Below, piece after piece: positions 55,501-64,000 of a stretch of DNA of 64,000 nt (within the stretch, counting starts at the first letter, position 1; each line of letters starts with the position of its first letter). Source of the stretch: JAKQIM01 sp029557965 (GTDB taxonomy: Bacteria; Chloroflexota; Anaerolineae; Anaerolineales; UBA4823); contig DAOQUL010000008.1 in the NCBI GenBank assembly GCA_035341015.1, forward strand, positions 1 to 64,000, in the 5' to 3' direction. The notes beneath the pieces were generated by a model. That model was not told the DNA's origin, ran no database searches, and saw only the letters and a program-made list of their open reading frames with translations. Both the position numbers and the translations under genes were made by a program.

Positions 55501-58092
55501 CAGCAGGCCGGCGGCACCTGGTCAGATTATTTTGACACCCAGGCGCTGCAAAACCGGGTGCAGGTAGTGGGCGTCATCGCCTGGTACCTGAGCGTGAGCG
55601 TGCTGGGCTTGCTGGCTTACCCCCTGCTGCGCCTGGCCTTGCCCGGCCTGCCCGATCACGGCTACCCCCTGGCACGCACCGCTGGGATGCTGCTGTTGGC
55701 TTACTTCACCTGGCTGGCAGGATCTTTGCGCATCCCCTTCGAGCGGTTGACGATCAGCGTGGTGATTGCTTTGCTGGCCCTCACTGCCGTCTTCCTGGCC
55801 TATCGCCAGCGCAGTGAGCTGCGCCAGGAGTGGCGCAAACGCTGGAAGTACTTCCTGGTGGTCGAGTTATTAACGCTGGCTTTCTTCCTGTTCTTCCTGG
55901 CCATCCGTTGGGGCAACCCCGATCTGTGGCACCAGTGGAAGGGCGGCGAGAAGCCGATGGACTTTGCCTACTTCAACGCCGTGTTGAAGAGCACCAGCTT
56001 CCCGCCCTACGATCCCTGGTATGCCGGCGGCTACCTGAACTATTACTACTACGGCTATGTCTTTGTGGGGGTGCTGGTCAAGTGGTTGGGCCTGGTGCCG
56101 GCCTTTGCATATAACCTCATCTTGCCCACCCTCTTCAGCCTGACGGCCCTGGGCGCTTTCTCTATTGCGTTCAATGTGAAGATGGCTGTGCCGCAGCGCG
56201 AGCCGGTGGAGCCAGAACCCCCTGTGGAGTTGGCTGAAGGCGAGCAAGCTGCGTCCCCTGTGCCCTCTCACCGCCCGCCGCTGAAAACGCCCTCCCTGCG
56301 CGCCGCAGTCATGGTTGGCATGGCGGCAGCCCTGGGCATGGCTGTGCTGGGCAACCTGGGTACCGTGCGCATGATCTTGCGCGGTTACCAACAACTTGCC
56401 ATCCCCGGCGGACTGACCGCCGATACTGGCCTCTTCACCCGCATCATCGGCACCTTCCAGGGGCTGGCCAAAGTTGCCTCGGGCCAGGCCTCTCTGCCTT
56501 ACGGCCTGGGCGATTGGTACTGGATCCCCAGCCGGGCCATCCCCGCGCCCAACGAAGTCGAGCCGATCACCGAGTTCCCCTTCTTTACCTTCATTTACGC
56601 AGACCTGCACGCCCACATGATGGCCCTGCCGATTGCCCTGCTGGCGCTGGCCTGGGTCTTCTCAGTGGTGCTGGGACGCGGCAAGTGGCCGGGCTGGTTA
56701 GCGGGCGGATTGGGCTTTGTGTTGGGCGGGGTGGCCATTGGGGCCCTGCGCCCCACCAATACCTGGGATATCTTCGTTTACATTGTCCTGGCGGCGCTGG
56801 CAGTGGGTTATACCTGGTGGCGCTACCTGGCTGTAGACGAGAACACGTTTGGCGGCACAATCCTGGCGGGCCTGCCGGCCTGGTTCAAGCGCCTGGCGCT
56901 GACCGCGGCGGGCGTGGGCCTGATCGTTGGCTTATCCCTTTTGCTGTACCAACCTTATGCCCAATGGTACGGCCTGGGCTACAGCAAGGTGGAGCTGTGG
57001 AAGGGTACCCATACCCCTTCCACCTCTTACCTGGTCCATTGGGGCTTGTTCCTCTTCTTGATCGTCTCGTGGATGGCCTGGGAAACGCGGCAGTGGATGG
57101 CCGAAACCCCCATCTCGGCTTTGAGCAAGTTGAAATCCCGCCTGCCCCTCTTGCAAGGTGCTTTGATCTTGCTGGTGACCTGGGTGGCAGTGCTGACCTG
57201 GTACCTGAAGATCAGCGTGGCCTGGCTGGTCTTGCCGCTGGCAACCTGGGCCCTGATCCTCTTGCTCAGGCCCGCCCAGCCGGACGGCAAGCGCCTGGTG
57301 CTCTTCTTGGTGGGCACCGGCCTGGTGTTGACCCTGATGGTTGAGATGATCGTGCTGCGCGGCGATATCGGGCGCATGAACACCGTCTTTAAGTTCTACC
57401 TGCAGGTCTGGACGCTCTTCGCCGTCAGTGCGGCGGCGGCTTTGGGCTGGCTGATGCCTTACCTGCGCACCTGGAAGCCCGGTTGGCGCATTCCCTGGCA
57501 GGCTGCCCTGGTCACCCTGGCAACCTGTGCCGCCCTCTTTACGCTTTTGGGCGGGATGGCTAAGATCCGCGACCGCATGGTTTCTACTGCGCCGCACACC
57601 CTCGACGGCATGGCTTACATGCAATATGCCGGTTACGAGGAGCACAATGCCTATACTGATAATTACGACCGCATGGATCTGAGCCAGGATTACAATGCCA
57701 TCCGTTGGCTGCAAGATCACGTAGAAGGCTCGCCGGTGATCGTTGAGGCCAATTCGCGCAACCTCTACCGCTGGTACTCGCGCTACACCATCTACACCGG
57801 CCTGCCCGGCGTGGTGGGTTGGGAATGGCACCAACAGCAGCAGCGCGCCCTCAACCCGGGGGATTGGGTCACGCAGCGCGTTTATGAAGTCGATGACTTC
57901 TACAATACGCTGGATGCCGCAGCGGCGCGCCGGTTCTTGCTGCGCTACGATGTACGCTACATTGTTCTTGGCCAGCTTGAGCGCACCACCTATTACGGCC
58001 CTGGGCTCGATAAGTTCGAGAGCTACGATGGCCGCTTGTGGCAAGAAATCTATCGCGACCGGGATACGGTGATCTACGAGGTGCTGCCGTGA
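52558..58092 (+). CDS. Giant membrane protein: GT39-like domain fused to a DUF2298 (YYY) domain
   Basis: A 1844-residue protein in two membrane halves. Residues ~15-500 are a GT39-like transferase (VRFVGIDWGEYQYLHPDERF with the early acidic loop). An extracytoplasmic beta-rich region of about 450 residues follows (tandem LNEIYLGGVVDLQTGQ / LLTEIYLANVADLSTE modules). From ~1010 to the end is a DUF2298 domain with YLNYYYYGYVFVGVL, FFTFIYADLHAHMMALPIAL and RMNTVFKFYLQVWTLFA. DUF2298 proteins are presumed envelope glycan enzymes; the function is unproven. The stop overlaps the next gene's GTG (GTGA). Confidence 0.9.
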   Translation: MTNLQPETQKKPSAVSRLTYALLLLLILIAGAYVRFVGIDWGEYQYLHPDERFLIWVGADIQPVENLAQYFDAANSSLNPENRGHPFYVYGTLPMFITRYLAEWAYERVGFNEMTDMGRTLSALVDWLVILLVYAVARRAYDQRVAILAAAFSAFAVLQIQQSHFFTMDTFVNLFTLLAIYYAVKIVSRKAPAPEPIDLPLAEEPALPGATDPEPAGEALESGDAPLLADTPPAEPPARPNFWRSPDLWLSIAFGFALGCAVASKLNAAPVAMMLPLAFGLRYFKLPVAERTRWMAQILVFLAAGALVSLLAFRIFQPYAFTGPSFFNVKIYQPWLADILEQRNQAAGDLDYPPAMQWARRSLAFSFQNITVWGLGLPLGILAWAGFLWVGWRILRGDWHKHLLLWSWTAAYFLWQSFQFNPTMRYQLPIYPMLAIFAAWALVALYDLGQARVKDAAALENEAPAEGLVSVSQPGRGERFFRPAAVILGALVLVATAAYAFAFSGIYTRPITRVEASYWIYQNIPGPINLHLQTEAGPYNQIISFPSGSFVGPGQPYVATFSAKESGTLNEIYLGGVVDLQTGQSAVLNLVVSQQPDGEKPLSTLVIEPSKPKEEDEPVGQEYSLLLSPAVEVVKDQVYYLYFSVPDTGSTVDVCGPLVVTIQNGSEIYPQQLPQPQQCLIRSGMPYSMSFVALQSGLLTEIYLANVADLSTEAGLQTLDLVVSPTSDDGLFATATLREDFSPDADGKGQGYTLALDRPVDIVAGQNYQFSLVLREGSGAIQVYGSGVANEGDWDDGLPVRVNGYDAYGGIYPNGLNFNMYTDDNLEKRERFLNIYDEADYIIISSNRQWGTLTRLPERHPMTEVHYRHLLGCPDDQTVEWCYRVAQPGMFQGDLGFELVKVFQSDPQIGPLHINTQFAEEAFTVYDHPKVLIFRKTADYSAQRASDILGAADIDHIIRVTPKKAKSYPATLTLPAERLGEQQAGGTWSDYFDTQALQNRVQVVGVIAWYLSVSVLGLLAYPLLRLALPGLPDHGYPLARTAGMLLLAYFTWLAGSLRIPFERLTISVVIALLALTAVFLAYRQRSELRQEWRKRWKYFLVVELLTLAFFLFFLAIRWGNPDLWHQWKGGEKPMDFAYFNAVLKSTSFPPYDPWYAGGYLNYYYYGYVFVGVLVKWLGLVPAFAYNLILPTLFSLTALGAFSIAFNVKMAVPQREPVEPEPPVELAEGEQAASPVPSHRPPLKTPSLRAAVMVGMAAALGMAVLGNLGTVRMILRGYQQLAIPGGLTADTGLFTRIIGTFQGLAKVASGQASLPYGLGDWYWIPSRAIPAPNEVEPITEFPFFTFIYADLHAHMMALPIALLALAWVFSVVLGRGKWPGWLAGGLGFVLGGVAIGALRPTNTWDIFVYIVLAALAVGYTWWRYLAVDENTFGGTILAGLPAWFKRLALTAAGVGLIVGLSLLLYQPYAQWYGLGYSKVELWKGTHTPSTSYLVHWGLFLFLIVSWMAWETRQWMAETPISALSKLKSRLPLLQGALILLVTWVAVLTWYLKISVAWLVLPLATWALILLLRPAQPDGKRLVLFLVGTGLVLTLMVEMIVLRGDIGRMNTVFKFYLQVWTLFAVSAAAALGWLMPYLRTWKPGWRIPWQAALVTLATCAALFTLLGGMAKIRDRMVSTAPHTLDGMAYMQYAGYEEHNAYTDNYDRMDLSQDYNAIRWLQDHVEGSPVIVEANSRNLYRWYSRYTIYTGLPGVVGWEWHQQQQRALNPGDWVTQRVYEVDDFYNTLDAAAARRFLLRYDVRYIVLGQLERTTYYGPGLDKFESYDGRLWQEIYRDRDTVIYEVLP

Positions 58093-60710
58093 TCTACGTG
58101 CTTCTCTGGTGGTTGATCATGCAGGTGCTGGGCTGGTTGGCCCTGCCCACCGCCATGCGCCTGTTTCGCTGGCTGCCAGACCGCGGCTATGCCTTTTCGA
58201 AGGCCTTTGGCCTGCTGATCTCCAGCTATTTGCTGTGGATAGGGGCTTCTACCGGCTTGCTGCGCAACGATACCGGCGGCATCCTGTTCGCCCTGTTGGC
58301 GTTGGCGGGTCTTTCGGCCTGGTGTTATTTCCGTCAGCCGCTCGGCGAGCTTCAGCACTACCTGCGAAGCAAGAAGGGCCTGATCATCACGGTTGAAATA
58401 CTCTTCGCCCTGGCCTTCGTGGCCTGGGCCGTGCTGCGCGCCTATGCTTCTTTTAAAATTGAATCGGCCGGCGGCGAGAAGTTCATGGAGATCGCCTTCC
58501 TGAACGCCATTCTGCGCAGCGAGCACTTCCCGCCGCAAGATCCCTGGCTCTCGGGCTTTGCCATCTCATACTATTACTTCGGTTATGTGATGATGGCCCT
58601 GGTCACGCGCTTCTCGGGTGCACCGGCGGGCATTGCTTTTGACCTGTACGACAGCCTCTTGTTCGCCCTGACGTTGATCGGTGCTTTTGGCGTGGTCTAT
58701 AACCTGGTCAAGCTCAGTCTACACAAAGAAGAGCAGGCCGGTTCTGCCCGTGCCGTTCAGCGCGAAAGTCAGCCATTGGCAGCCGGTTTGCTGGGGGCGC
58801 TTTTCGTGGCCTTCCTGGGCAACCTTGCCGGCCTGTGGGAAGCCTTGCACTCTTGGGGTAAACTGCCGGCTTCCTTTTGGACCTGGCTGGATATCCCCTC
58901 CCTGGCACAGGCGCCGATCAACGGCACGCTCTACCCCACGCATTGGATGTGGTGGTGGCGCGGCTCGCGCGTCATTCAAGATGTAAACCTGGCTGGCGCG
59001 CCGATCGGCGCCTCGCCGATCGACGAATTCCCCTATTTCAGTTTTATGCTGGGTGATAACCATCCCCACGTGCTGGCTTTGCCTTTTGTGCTCTTGGCGA
59101 TTGGCGTGGCGCTTAACTTGTTGGCCCGGCAGCTCTCGGCGGCACCTGCCCAGCCCGGCGAGCAGGCCGGCGCGGCCAAATGGTGGAATCCGGTGGGCTT
59201 TGCCTTGGACAATGATTGGGGGTTGTTCATCGGTGCGGCCTTGGTGATCGGGGCCTTGGGCTTCTTGAATACCTGGGACCTGCCGATCTATTTGGCGCTG
59301 GCGGTGCTGGCCTATGCCGTGGGCCGGGCTTCGCACCTGGGCCGCCTGGATAAAGATACCCTGCTGCGCGCCGGGCTGCTGCTTTTGGCCTTGGGGGTGG
59401 CGTGTTTCATCCTTTACTTCTTCTTCTACATTGGTTTCAGCTCTCAGGCCGGGGGTGTGCTGCCCTACGTCTGGCCTCCCACGCGCATGCTGCAGTTCTT
59501 GACCATGTTCGGGGCTTTTGCGTTTGTGCTGGCTTGTTTCTTGCCGGCCTTCCTGGCCAAGCAAAAAGAGGCCGGCAGTCGGTTGTGGAAGCAGGCCCTG
59601 GCCTGGTGGGGGCGCATCCTCTTGATCTGTCTGGCTTTCTTCCTCTTTGCCTGGCTGGTGATTGCCCTGGGCAGCGCGGCGTTGAACGAAAACCAGTTGG
59701 TCAATTCGGCCCTGGCGGCCCTGTTGAGCGGCATGACGCTGAAGGACGGCTTCTTTGCCAGCCTGGCTGCCCGCCTCACAGATCCCTGGATGCTGCTCTT
59801 CACCTCAGGCTTGATGGCCCTGGCCCTGGCCAATGCCCTGCACCTAGTCTGGCACAAGGCCGCTGAGCCTGCGGCCCTCGCCTCAGACCAGGAACCTGCC
59901 CTGCCCTCTGAACACAGCCGCTGGCCCTTAACCAGTGAGTTGTTTGTGTTTTTGCTGGCTTTTACCGGCCTGGCCCTGGTGCTGGTGGTGGAGTTTGTCT
60001 ACTTGCGCGATAGTTTTGCTGTGCGCATGAACACCATCTTTAAATTCTATTACCAGGCCTGGGTGATGATGGGATTGGCCAGCGCCTACGGCGTTTGGTG
60101 GTTGCTGAACCATCTCTCTGGCCGCCTTGGGCGCGGCCTCTTCTTGATTGGCACAGGGTTGGTGCTCGCTGCCAGCCTGCTCTACCCCCTCATGGCAACC
60201 TGGAGCCGGGCGGATGCCTTCCAGAGCGTGCCGAACCTGGACGGTTCCAGCGGCATCGCCAGGGGCCATCCCGATGACTGGGCGGCGATCGAATGGCTCA
60301 ATGCCAACCTCAGCGGCGCGCCGGTCATCCTGGAATCGCCCAGCACCGGGGCTTTGGGTGAGGGCGCCTATACCTACCGCGGGCGCATCAGTGCCTTCAC
60401 CGGCCTGCCGACCGTGTTGGGTTGGTCGAACCACGAAGGCCAGTGGCGCGGCAGCTATACCGAGCAGAACCTGCGCGAGCCCGATATCATCACCATCTAC
60501 ACCACCGGCGACCCCCAGTTGATGCTTGACCTGCTGCGCAAGTGGCAAGTTGAATACCTCATCGTTGGCGCGGCCGAGACGAGCTATATCCAGGACCTTT
60601 GCGCTGATGGCAGCCGTGGCTGTAACCTGAATATGGCTTTGCGCAAGTTTGACCTGATGCTTGAGCCCGTCTTCACCCAAGGCCAGACCACGATCTATGT
60701 TGTCCCCTAG
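58089..60710 (+). CDS. DUF2298 (YYY-type) membrane protein
   Basis: An 873-residue multi-helix membrane protein. It is a paralogue of the C-terminal half of the preceding protein: FAISYYYFGYVMMALV, FPYFSFMLGDNHPHVLALPF, RMNTIFKFYYQAWVMMG and GAPVILESPS align with the matching segments there. The GTG start at 58089 lies in the previous stop (GTGA), so the two are translationally coupled. It probably works with the giant protein on a surface polymer. No enzymatic activity can be assigned. Confidence 0.88.
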   Translation: MIYVLLWWLIMQVLGWLALPTAMRLFRWLPDRGYAFSKAFGLLISSYLLWIGASTGLLRNDTGGILFALLALAGLSAWCYFRQPLGELQHYLRSKKGLIITVEILFALAFVAWAVLRAYASFKIESAGGEKFMEIAFLNAILRSEHFPPQDPWLSGFAISYYYFGYVMMALVTRFSGAPAGIAFDLYDSLLFALTLIGAFGVVYNLVKLSLHKEEQAGSARAVQRESQPLAAGLLGALFVAFLGNLAGLWEALHSWGKLPASFWTWLDIPSLAQAPINGTLYPTHWMWWWRGSRVIQDVNLAGAPIGASPIDEFPYFSFMLGDNHPHVLALPFVLLAIGVALNLLARQLSAAPAQPGEQAGAAKWWNPVGFALDNDWGLFIGAALVIGALGFLNTWDLPIYLALAVLAYAVGRASHLGRLDKDTLLRAGLLLLALGVACFILYFFFYIGFSSQAGGVLPYVWPPTRMLQFLTMFGAFAFVLACFLPAFLAKQKEAGSRLWKQALAWWGRILLICLAFFLFAWLVIALGSAALNENQLVNSALAALLSGMTLKDGFFASLAARLTDPWMLLFTSGLMALALANALHLVWHKAAEPAALASDQEPALPSEHSRWPLTSELFVFLLAFTGLALVLVVEFVYLRDSFAVRMNTIFKFYYQAWVMMGLASAYGVWWLLNHLSGRLGRGLFLIGTGLVLAASLLYPLMATWSRADAFQSVPNLDGSSGIARGHPDDWAAIEWLNANLSGAPVILESPSTGALGEGAYTYRGRISAFTGLPTVLGWSNHEGQWRGSYTEQNLREPDIITIYTTGDPQLMLDLLRKWQVEYLIVGAAETSYIQDLCADGSRGCNLNMALRKFDLMLEPVFTQGQTTIYVVP

Positions 60711-60769
60711 AATCTGTGTCGCTGTGGCGGTCTCGGTCACCGAATAAATTTACGCCATGAGCCATCGAG

Positions 60770-60790
60770 TATAATAGACGCGTTCAACCT
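60770..60790 (+). promoter_or_regulatory. -10 region of the fourth membrane glycosyltransferase-like gene
   Basis: TATAAT (60770-60775) ends 15 bases before the ATG at 60791, with no ribosome-binding site between. The -35 is not convincing. Confidence 0.4.
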
Positions 60791-62668
60791 ATGAAAACCA
60801 AAACCTTCACTTTTGAACTTTTCCTCTACCTCCTGGCCTTCGTGTTGGCCCTGGTCTTGCGCCTGGCGCAGTTGGGCGCGGCACCCTTAGGGGATGTGGA
60901 GGCCGGTTGGGCTTTGCAGGCGCTCGACCTGGTGCGCGGGCAAGAATTCACCTTCGGCCCCCAGCCGCTTTACGTGCTCTTTACCAGCCAGCTCTTTGCA
61001 CTGCTGGGCAGCAGCAACGCCCTGGCCCGTTTACTACCGGCCCTGGCTGGCAGCAGCCTGCCCCTTTTGCCGCTCTTCTTGGGCCGTTGGATCTCTGGCT
61101 CGCAGAGACTGCGTTGGGCCGGGCTGATCTTTGCCTTTGGCATGGCGATTGACCCTGGCCTGGTGGCGCTCTCGCGCCAGGCCGGCAGCCTGGTTCCGGC
61201 CCTGGCTTTTAGCTTTTTGGCCGTGGCGCTGTATGCCGCCCGCCGCCCGGTGCCGGCGGGCATCCTGGCGGGGCTGGCGCTGCTCTCGGGGCCGGCTGTG
61301 CTGCATGGCGCCCTGACCCTGGCGGCGGCCTTTGGCCTGTCGCACCTGCTGGATAAGAACCTGGCTTCCATCGCGGCACCGGCTGCGACCGGTACAGGTG
61401 ATGCCGATGCGGACCTCGCCAGCAACTTGCCTGGGGAAGCACCGGCAGAGCAGGCTGCGGCGTTTGATTTTTCGGCTCACTTGCTGCGTCCGGCTTTGCT
61501 GAGCGCCGGGGTGGTGCTTCTGCTTGCAGGGACGCTCTTCTTGCGCGTCCCGCAGGGCCTGGCGGCCCTGTTTGGCAGCCTGCCCGGCTACATCTCAGGT
61601 TGGGTACAGCCTTCTGGCATCTCCCTGCTGCATCTGCTGGCGGGGCTGGCCTTCTACCAGCCCTTGGTGCTGATCTTTGCCCTGATCGGCCTGGGACGCG
61701 CCCTGTTTGACCTGACCACCCTGCCCACTAATGCCCAGTTGGGGCCGCGCCTGGCTTTGCGCCTGGGCTTGTGGGTGTTGGCTGCCTTGATCCTGGTTCT
61801 GCTTTACACTGCGCGCCAGGTTGCCGACCTGGCCTGGCTGCTGCCGCCCTTGTGGGGTCTGGCAGCCATGGAACTGGCCCAACATCTACCGCCTGCCAGA
61901 GATGCCGCCAACCGCCGGGTGGCGGTGGGCCTGGCCTGTTTGCTGGTGGTGTTGGCCGCTTTGAGTTGGATCAGCCTGCTGGCCCTGGCGCGGCAGCCGG
62001 GCACCCTGTTGTATGCGGCTTTGATCGTGGGGGCGCTGCTGATGGGCTTCGTCCTCACCTTGTTGGTTGGGGCGGGTTGGTCCATCCCGGCGGCGCGCAT
62101 GGGGCTGGTCTGGGCCGCAGCCACCTGTTTATTTTTAGGCTCGTTCTCTGCCGCCTGGGGGGCGGCGTACCTGCGCCCCAATGGGGCACAGGAGTTGTGG
62201 AGCCCAATCCCGGCCGCGGGGCAAGTGCAGCAAATGGTTTCTACCCTGGGAGACCTGGCCGAATGGAACAGCGGTCATCGCCAGGATATTGGGGTGCTTG
62301 TGACCGTCGACAGCGCTTCTTTGCGCTGGGCGCTGCGCGATTTCTCGAATGTCCGCTATGTCGCCGGCCTGGCAGCCAGTGAATCGCCCGGCGTGGTGAT
62401 TGCCCCCAGAGATCAAGAGACGCCGGCCCTTGCCCAGGCTTACCGCGGGCAGGATTTTGTCTGGCGGGTGTACCCGGGCTGGCCGGGCCTTTTACCTTCG
62501 AACCTGCCGGCCTGGCTCACTTCTCGCCAGGCGCCCCTGGCCTCAGAGCAGGTGGTCTTGTGGGCGCGGGTTGACCTTTTTCCAGACCAGGGCTTGGGCC
62601 AGGCTGCGCAGCCGGCAGAGCTGGATGAGCTGGTTGTTCCGGCTGACGAAGAACAGATCATCCCATAA
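60791..62668 (+). CDS. GT39-like membrane protein
   Basis: A 625-residue integral membrane protein with roughly 13 helices. An acidic loop follows the first helix (LAQLGAAPLGDVEAGWALQA, about residues 26-45), as in ArnT/GT39 transferases. There is a hydrophilic Ala/Asp-rich insert near residues 195-225 and an extracytoplasmic C-terminal ~150 residues (NSGHRQDIGVLVTVDSASLR). It belongs in style to the preceding cluster, with its own possible -10 box. Specific function is unknown. Confidence 0.85.
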   Translation: MKTKTFTFELFLYLLAFVLALVLRLAQLGAAPLGDVEAGWALQALDLVRGQEFTFGPQPLYVLFTSQLFALLGSSNALARLLPALAGSSLPLLPLFLGRWISGSQRLRWAGLIFAFGMAIDPGLVALSRQAGSLVPALAFSFLAVALYAARRPVPAGILAGLALLSGPAVLHGALTLAAAFGLSHLLDKNLASIAAPAATGTGDADADLASNLPGEAPAEQAAAFDFSAHLLRPALLSAGVVLLLAGTLFLRVPQGLAALFGSLPGYISGWVQPSGISLLHLLAGLAFYQPLVLIFALIGLGRALFDLTTLPTNAQLGPRLALRLGLWVLAALILVLLYTARQVADLAWLLPPLWGLAAMELAQHLPPARDAANRRVAVGLACLLVVLAALSWISLLALARQPGTLLYAALIVGALLMGFVLTLLVGAGWSIPAARMGLVWAAATCLFLGSFSAAWGAAYLRPNGAQELWSPIPAAGQVQQMVSTLGDLAEWNSGHRQDIGVLVTVDSASLRWALRDFSNVRYVAGLAASESPGVVIAPRDQETPALAQAYRGQDFVWRVYPGWPGLLPSNLPAWLTSRQAPLASEQVVLWARVDLFPDQGLGQAAQPAELDELVVPADEEQIIP

Positions 62669-62687
62669 CAGTACGCTGAGAGGATAA

Positions 62688-63374
62688 ATGAGTATTCCTG
62701 CCATCATCGCAATTGACGGCCCGGCAGCTTCGGGCAAATCGACCCTTGGCCAACGCCTGGCCAATGCACTTGGCTACCTGTATTTTGATACCGGGGTTAT
62801 GTACCGTGCCGTTACCTGGGCGGCTTTACAGCGCGGCGTTGCCATCGGCGACGAGAAAGCCATCACTGAGCTGGCCGAGAGCCTGGAGATTGACGTTTAC
62901 CCACCCTCGCAAAACGATGGGCGCGCCTACGATGTGCTGGCCGATGGGCAGGATATCACCTGGGAGATCCGGCGAGCGGATGTTGACGCCAATGTCTCTC
63001 CTGTTTCGGCTTATGCTGGGGTGCGCAAGCTTTTAACTGCCCAACAGCGCCGCATTGGCCTGCGCGGCAAGGTGGTGATGGTGGGGCGTGATATTGGTAC
63101 GGTGGTGCTGCCTGAGGCCGATCTGAAGATCTACCTCGACGCTTCGGTTGAAGAGCGCGCCCGGCGGCGCTACGAAGAGCTGTGCCAGCGCGGGCAACCT
63201 GCCGAATACCAAAAGATCTTGGATGCCATGCGCCAACGCGACCAGATCGATTCCACCCGCCAGGTGGCCCCTTTGTGCGCGGCACCCGATGCCATCATTG
63301 TAGATTCAGACCATGTCAATGCTGATCAGATCCTGGAGAAGGTGCGGGCGCTTGTAGACCAACACACCTCCTAG
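62688..63374 (+). CDS. cmk: Cytidylate kinase
   Basis: A 228-residue nucleoside monophosphate kinase that converts CMP/dCMP to CDP/dCDP. The P-loop IAIDGPAASGKSTLGQRLAN is at about residues 6-25, and LYFDTGVMYRAVTWAA follows. MVGRDIGTVVLPEADLKIYL and ASVEERARRRYEEL are also typical. A GAGAGGA site precedes the ATG. The next gene is a plsC-type acyltransferase, a common pairing (cmk-plsC). Confidence 0.97.
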   Translation: MSIPAIIAIDGPAASGKSTLGQRLANALGYLYFDTGVMYRAVTWAALQRGVAIGDEKAITELAESLEIDVYPPSQNDGRAYDVLADGQDITWEIRRADVDANVSPVSAYAGVRKLLTAQQRRIGLRGKVVMVGRDIGTVVLPEADLKIYLDASVEERARRRYEELCQRGQPAEYQKILDAMRQRDQIDSTRQVAPLCAAPDAIIVDSDHVNADQILEKVRALVDQHTS

Positions 63375-63379
63375 TGTCG

Positions 63380-64000
63380 ATGGATACGGAATATTCAATA
63401 CCTTTTCATTTGAGCATCCGGCGCGCATTTCTGCGTGCTTCCATTCGTTTGCTGTTACAGGTCTTTAGCCCCATTCATATCACGGGGCGTGCCAATATTC
63501 CTCCCAAGGGCCCTTACCTGATCGTCTTTAATCATGTGTCGTTATACGATCCGCCTTTGGTGATCTCCTGTTGGCCGACCGCGCCCGAGGCGGTCGGCGC
63601 GGTAGAAATCTGGAGCCGCCCGGGGCAGTCGCTGTTGGTGAAGGGTTACAAGGCCCTGCCGGTGACGCGCGGCGAATACAGCCGTGAACTGCTGATGACG
63701 ATGGTTGCCGCGCTCAAGTCGGGCCGCCCGCTGGCAATTGCACCCGAAGGGTCGCGCTCGCACAAACCAGGCATGCAGCGCGCTCACCCTGGCGCCGTCT
63801 ACGTGGCAGATAAGGCCGGGGTGCCCGTCTTGCCGGTAGGTGTGGTGGGCACCACAGATGATTACTTGGACCGCGCCCGGCGTTGGGAACGCCCTGTGCT
63901 TGAAATGCGCATCGGCGAGCCCATTACCTTGCCGCCGGTGCCCGTTGGTGCGGCCCGCAAACAGGTTCTGCAGGCGAATACCGGCCTGATCATGCAGCAG
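63380..64000 (+). CDS. plsC: 1-acyl-sn-glycerol-3-phosphate acyltransferase (PlsC-like), partial at window end
   Basis: Membrane-associated acyltransferase of phospholipid synthesis, making phosphatidic acid. The ATG at 63380 starts an open frame of 207 codons that reaches the window edge without a stop. The catalytic HX4D motif is NHVSLYDPP, at about residues 51-59. The EGxRS substrate motif is APEGSRSHKPG at about 126-136, and VPVLPVGVVGTTD follows. It starts 5 bases after cmk. The C terminus lies beyond the window. Confidence 0.92.
   Translation, partial: MDTEYSIPFHLSIRRAFLRASIRLLLQVFSPIHITGRANIPPKGPYLIVFNHVSLYDPPLVISCWPTAPEAVGAVEIWSRPGQSLLVKGYKALPVTRGEYSRELLMTMVAALKSGRPLAIAPEGSRSHKPGMQRAHPGAVYVADKAGVPVLPVGVVGTTDDYLDRARRWERPVLEMRIGEPITLPPVPVGAARKQVLQANTGLIMQQ

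Overview
The window looks like part of a metagenome-assembled genome of a Chloroflexota bacterium, most likely class Anaerolineae. This is inferred from gene content, not from a search. The signs are very GC-rich, Pro/Thr-rich lipoproteins, DUF2298 'YYY' membrane proteins beside GT39-like proteins, a DUF5679-TopA fusion, an NBR1-type Ig-like lipoprotein, and a mevalonate kinase with an isopentenyl phosphate kinase (the alternative mevalonate route known from Roseiflexus). Two runs of exactly 100 N (17489-17588, 26289-26388) are scaffold gaps, each inside a gene.

Layout. 1-3.9 kb: a peptide/nickel-type ABC importer (substrate-binding lipoprotein plus two permeases, no ATPase here). The binding protein is circularly permuted and carries one in-frame TAG. 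4-9.5 kb: coaE (with a C-terminal acetyltransferase-like domain), cdaA-cdaR (c-di-AMP synthesis), der, lepB. 9.5-15.2 kb: small Zn-finger and unknown proteins, two NUDIX hydrolases, a LysM lipoprotein, and a methyltransferase/glycosyltransferase/flippase-like group. 15.2-18.8 kb: lepA, an Ig-like lipoprotein, tlyA. 18.9-22.7 kb: a MacB/LolCDE-like ABC ATPase with two FtsX permeases and a lipoprotein. 22.8-25.1 kb: a secreted CAP-domain protein that runs through an in-frame TGA into a thioredoxin-like domain; this is a selenoprotein candidate. 25.2-29.9 kb: a UbiA prenyltransferase, mevalonate kinase, NUDIX, isopentenyl phosphate kinase, dGTPase, greA. 30-38.4 kb, minus strand: ffh-rpsP-khpA-rimM-dprA-GDP-mannose pyrophosphorylase-topA. 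38.6-43.8 kb: degV, an AT-rich GT-C-type membrane protein, a GNAT protein and an AT-rich type II restriction-modification pair. 43.8-50.1 kb: DUF493, a 1251-residue LacI-sensor/GAF/histidine kinase, a secreted Cys-rich protein, a Mut7-C RNase-like protein and a flavin/PNPOx-fold protein. 50.3-62.7 kb: four consecutive giant membrane glycosyltransferase-like proteins, two with DUF2298. 62.7-64 kb: cmk and a plsC-type acyltransferase cut by the window end.

The genes are mostly housekeeping (translation, SRP, CoA, c-di-AMP, isoprenoids, phospholipid) with envelope glycan and lipid modules between them. The strongest leads are the UGA-containing CAP/thioredoxin protein, the permuted binding protein, a recurring leaderless-promoter geometry (a -10 box 5-6 nt before the start codon at several genes), the MK-NUDIX-IPK cluster, and the DUF2298 tandem. 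I see no CRISPR array, rRNA, convincing tRNA, prophage or insertion sequence.
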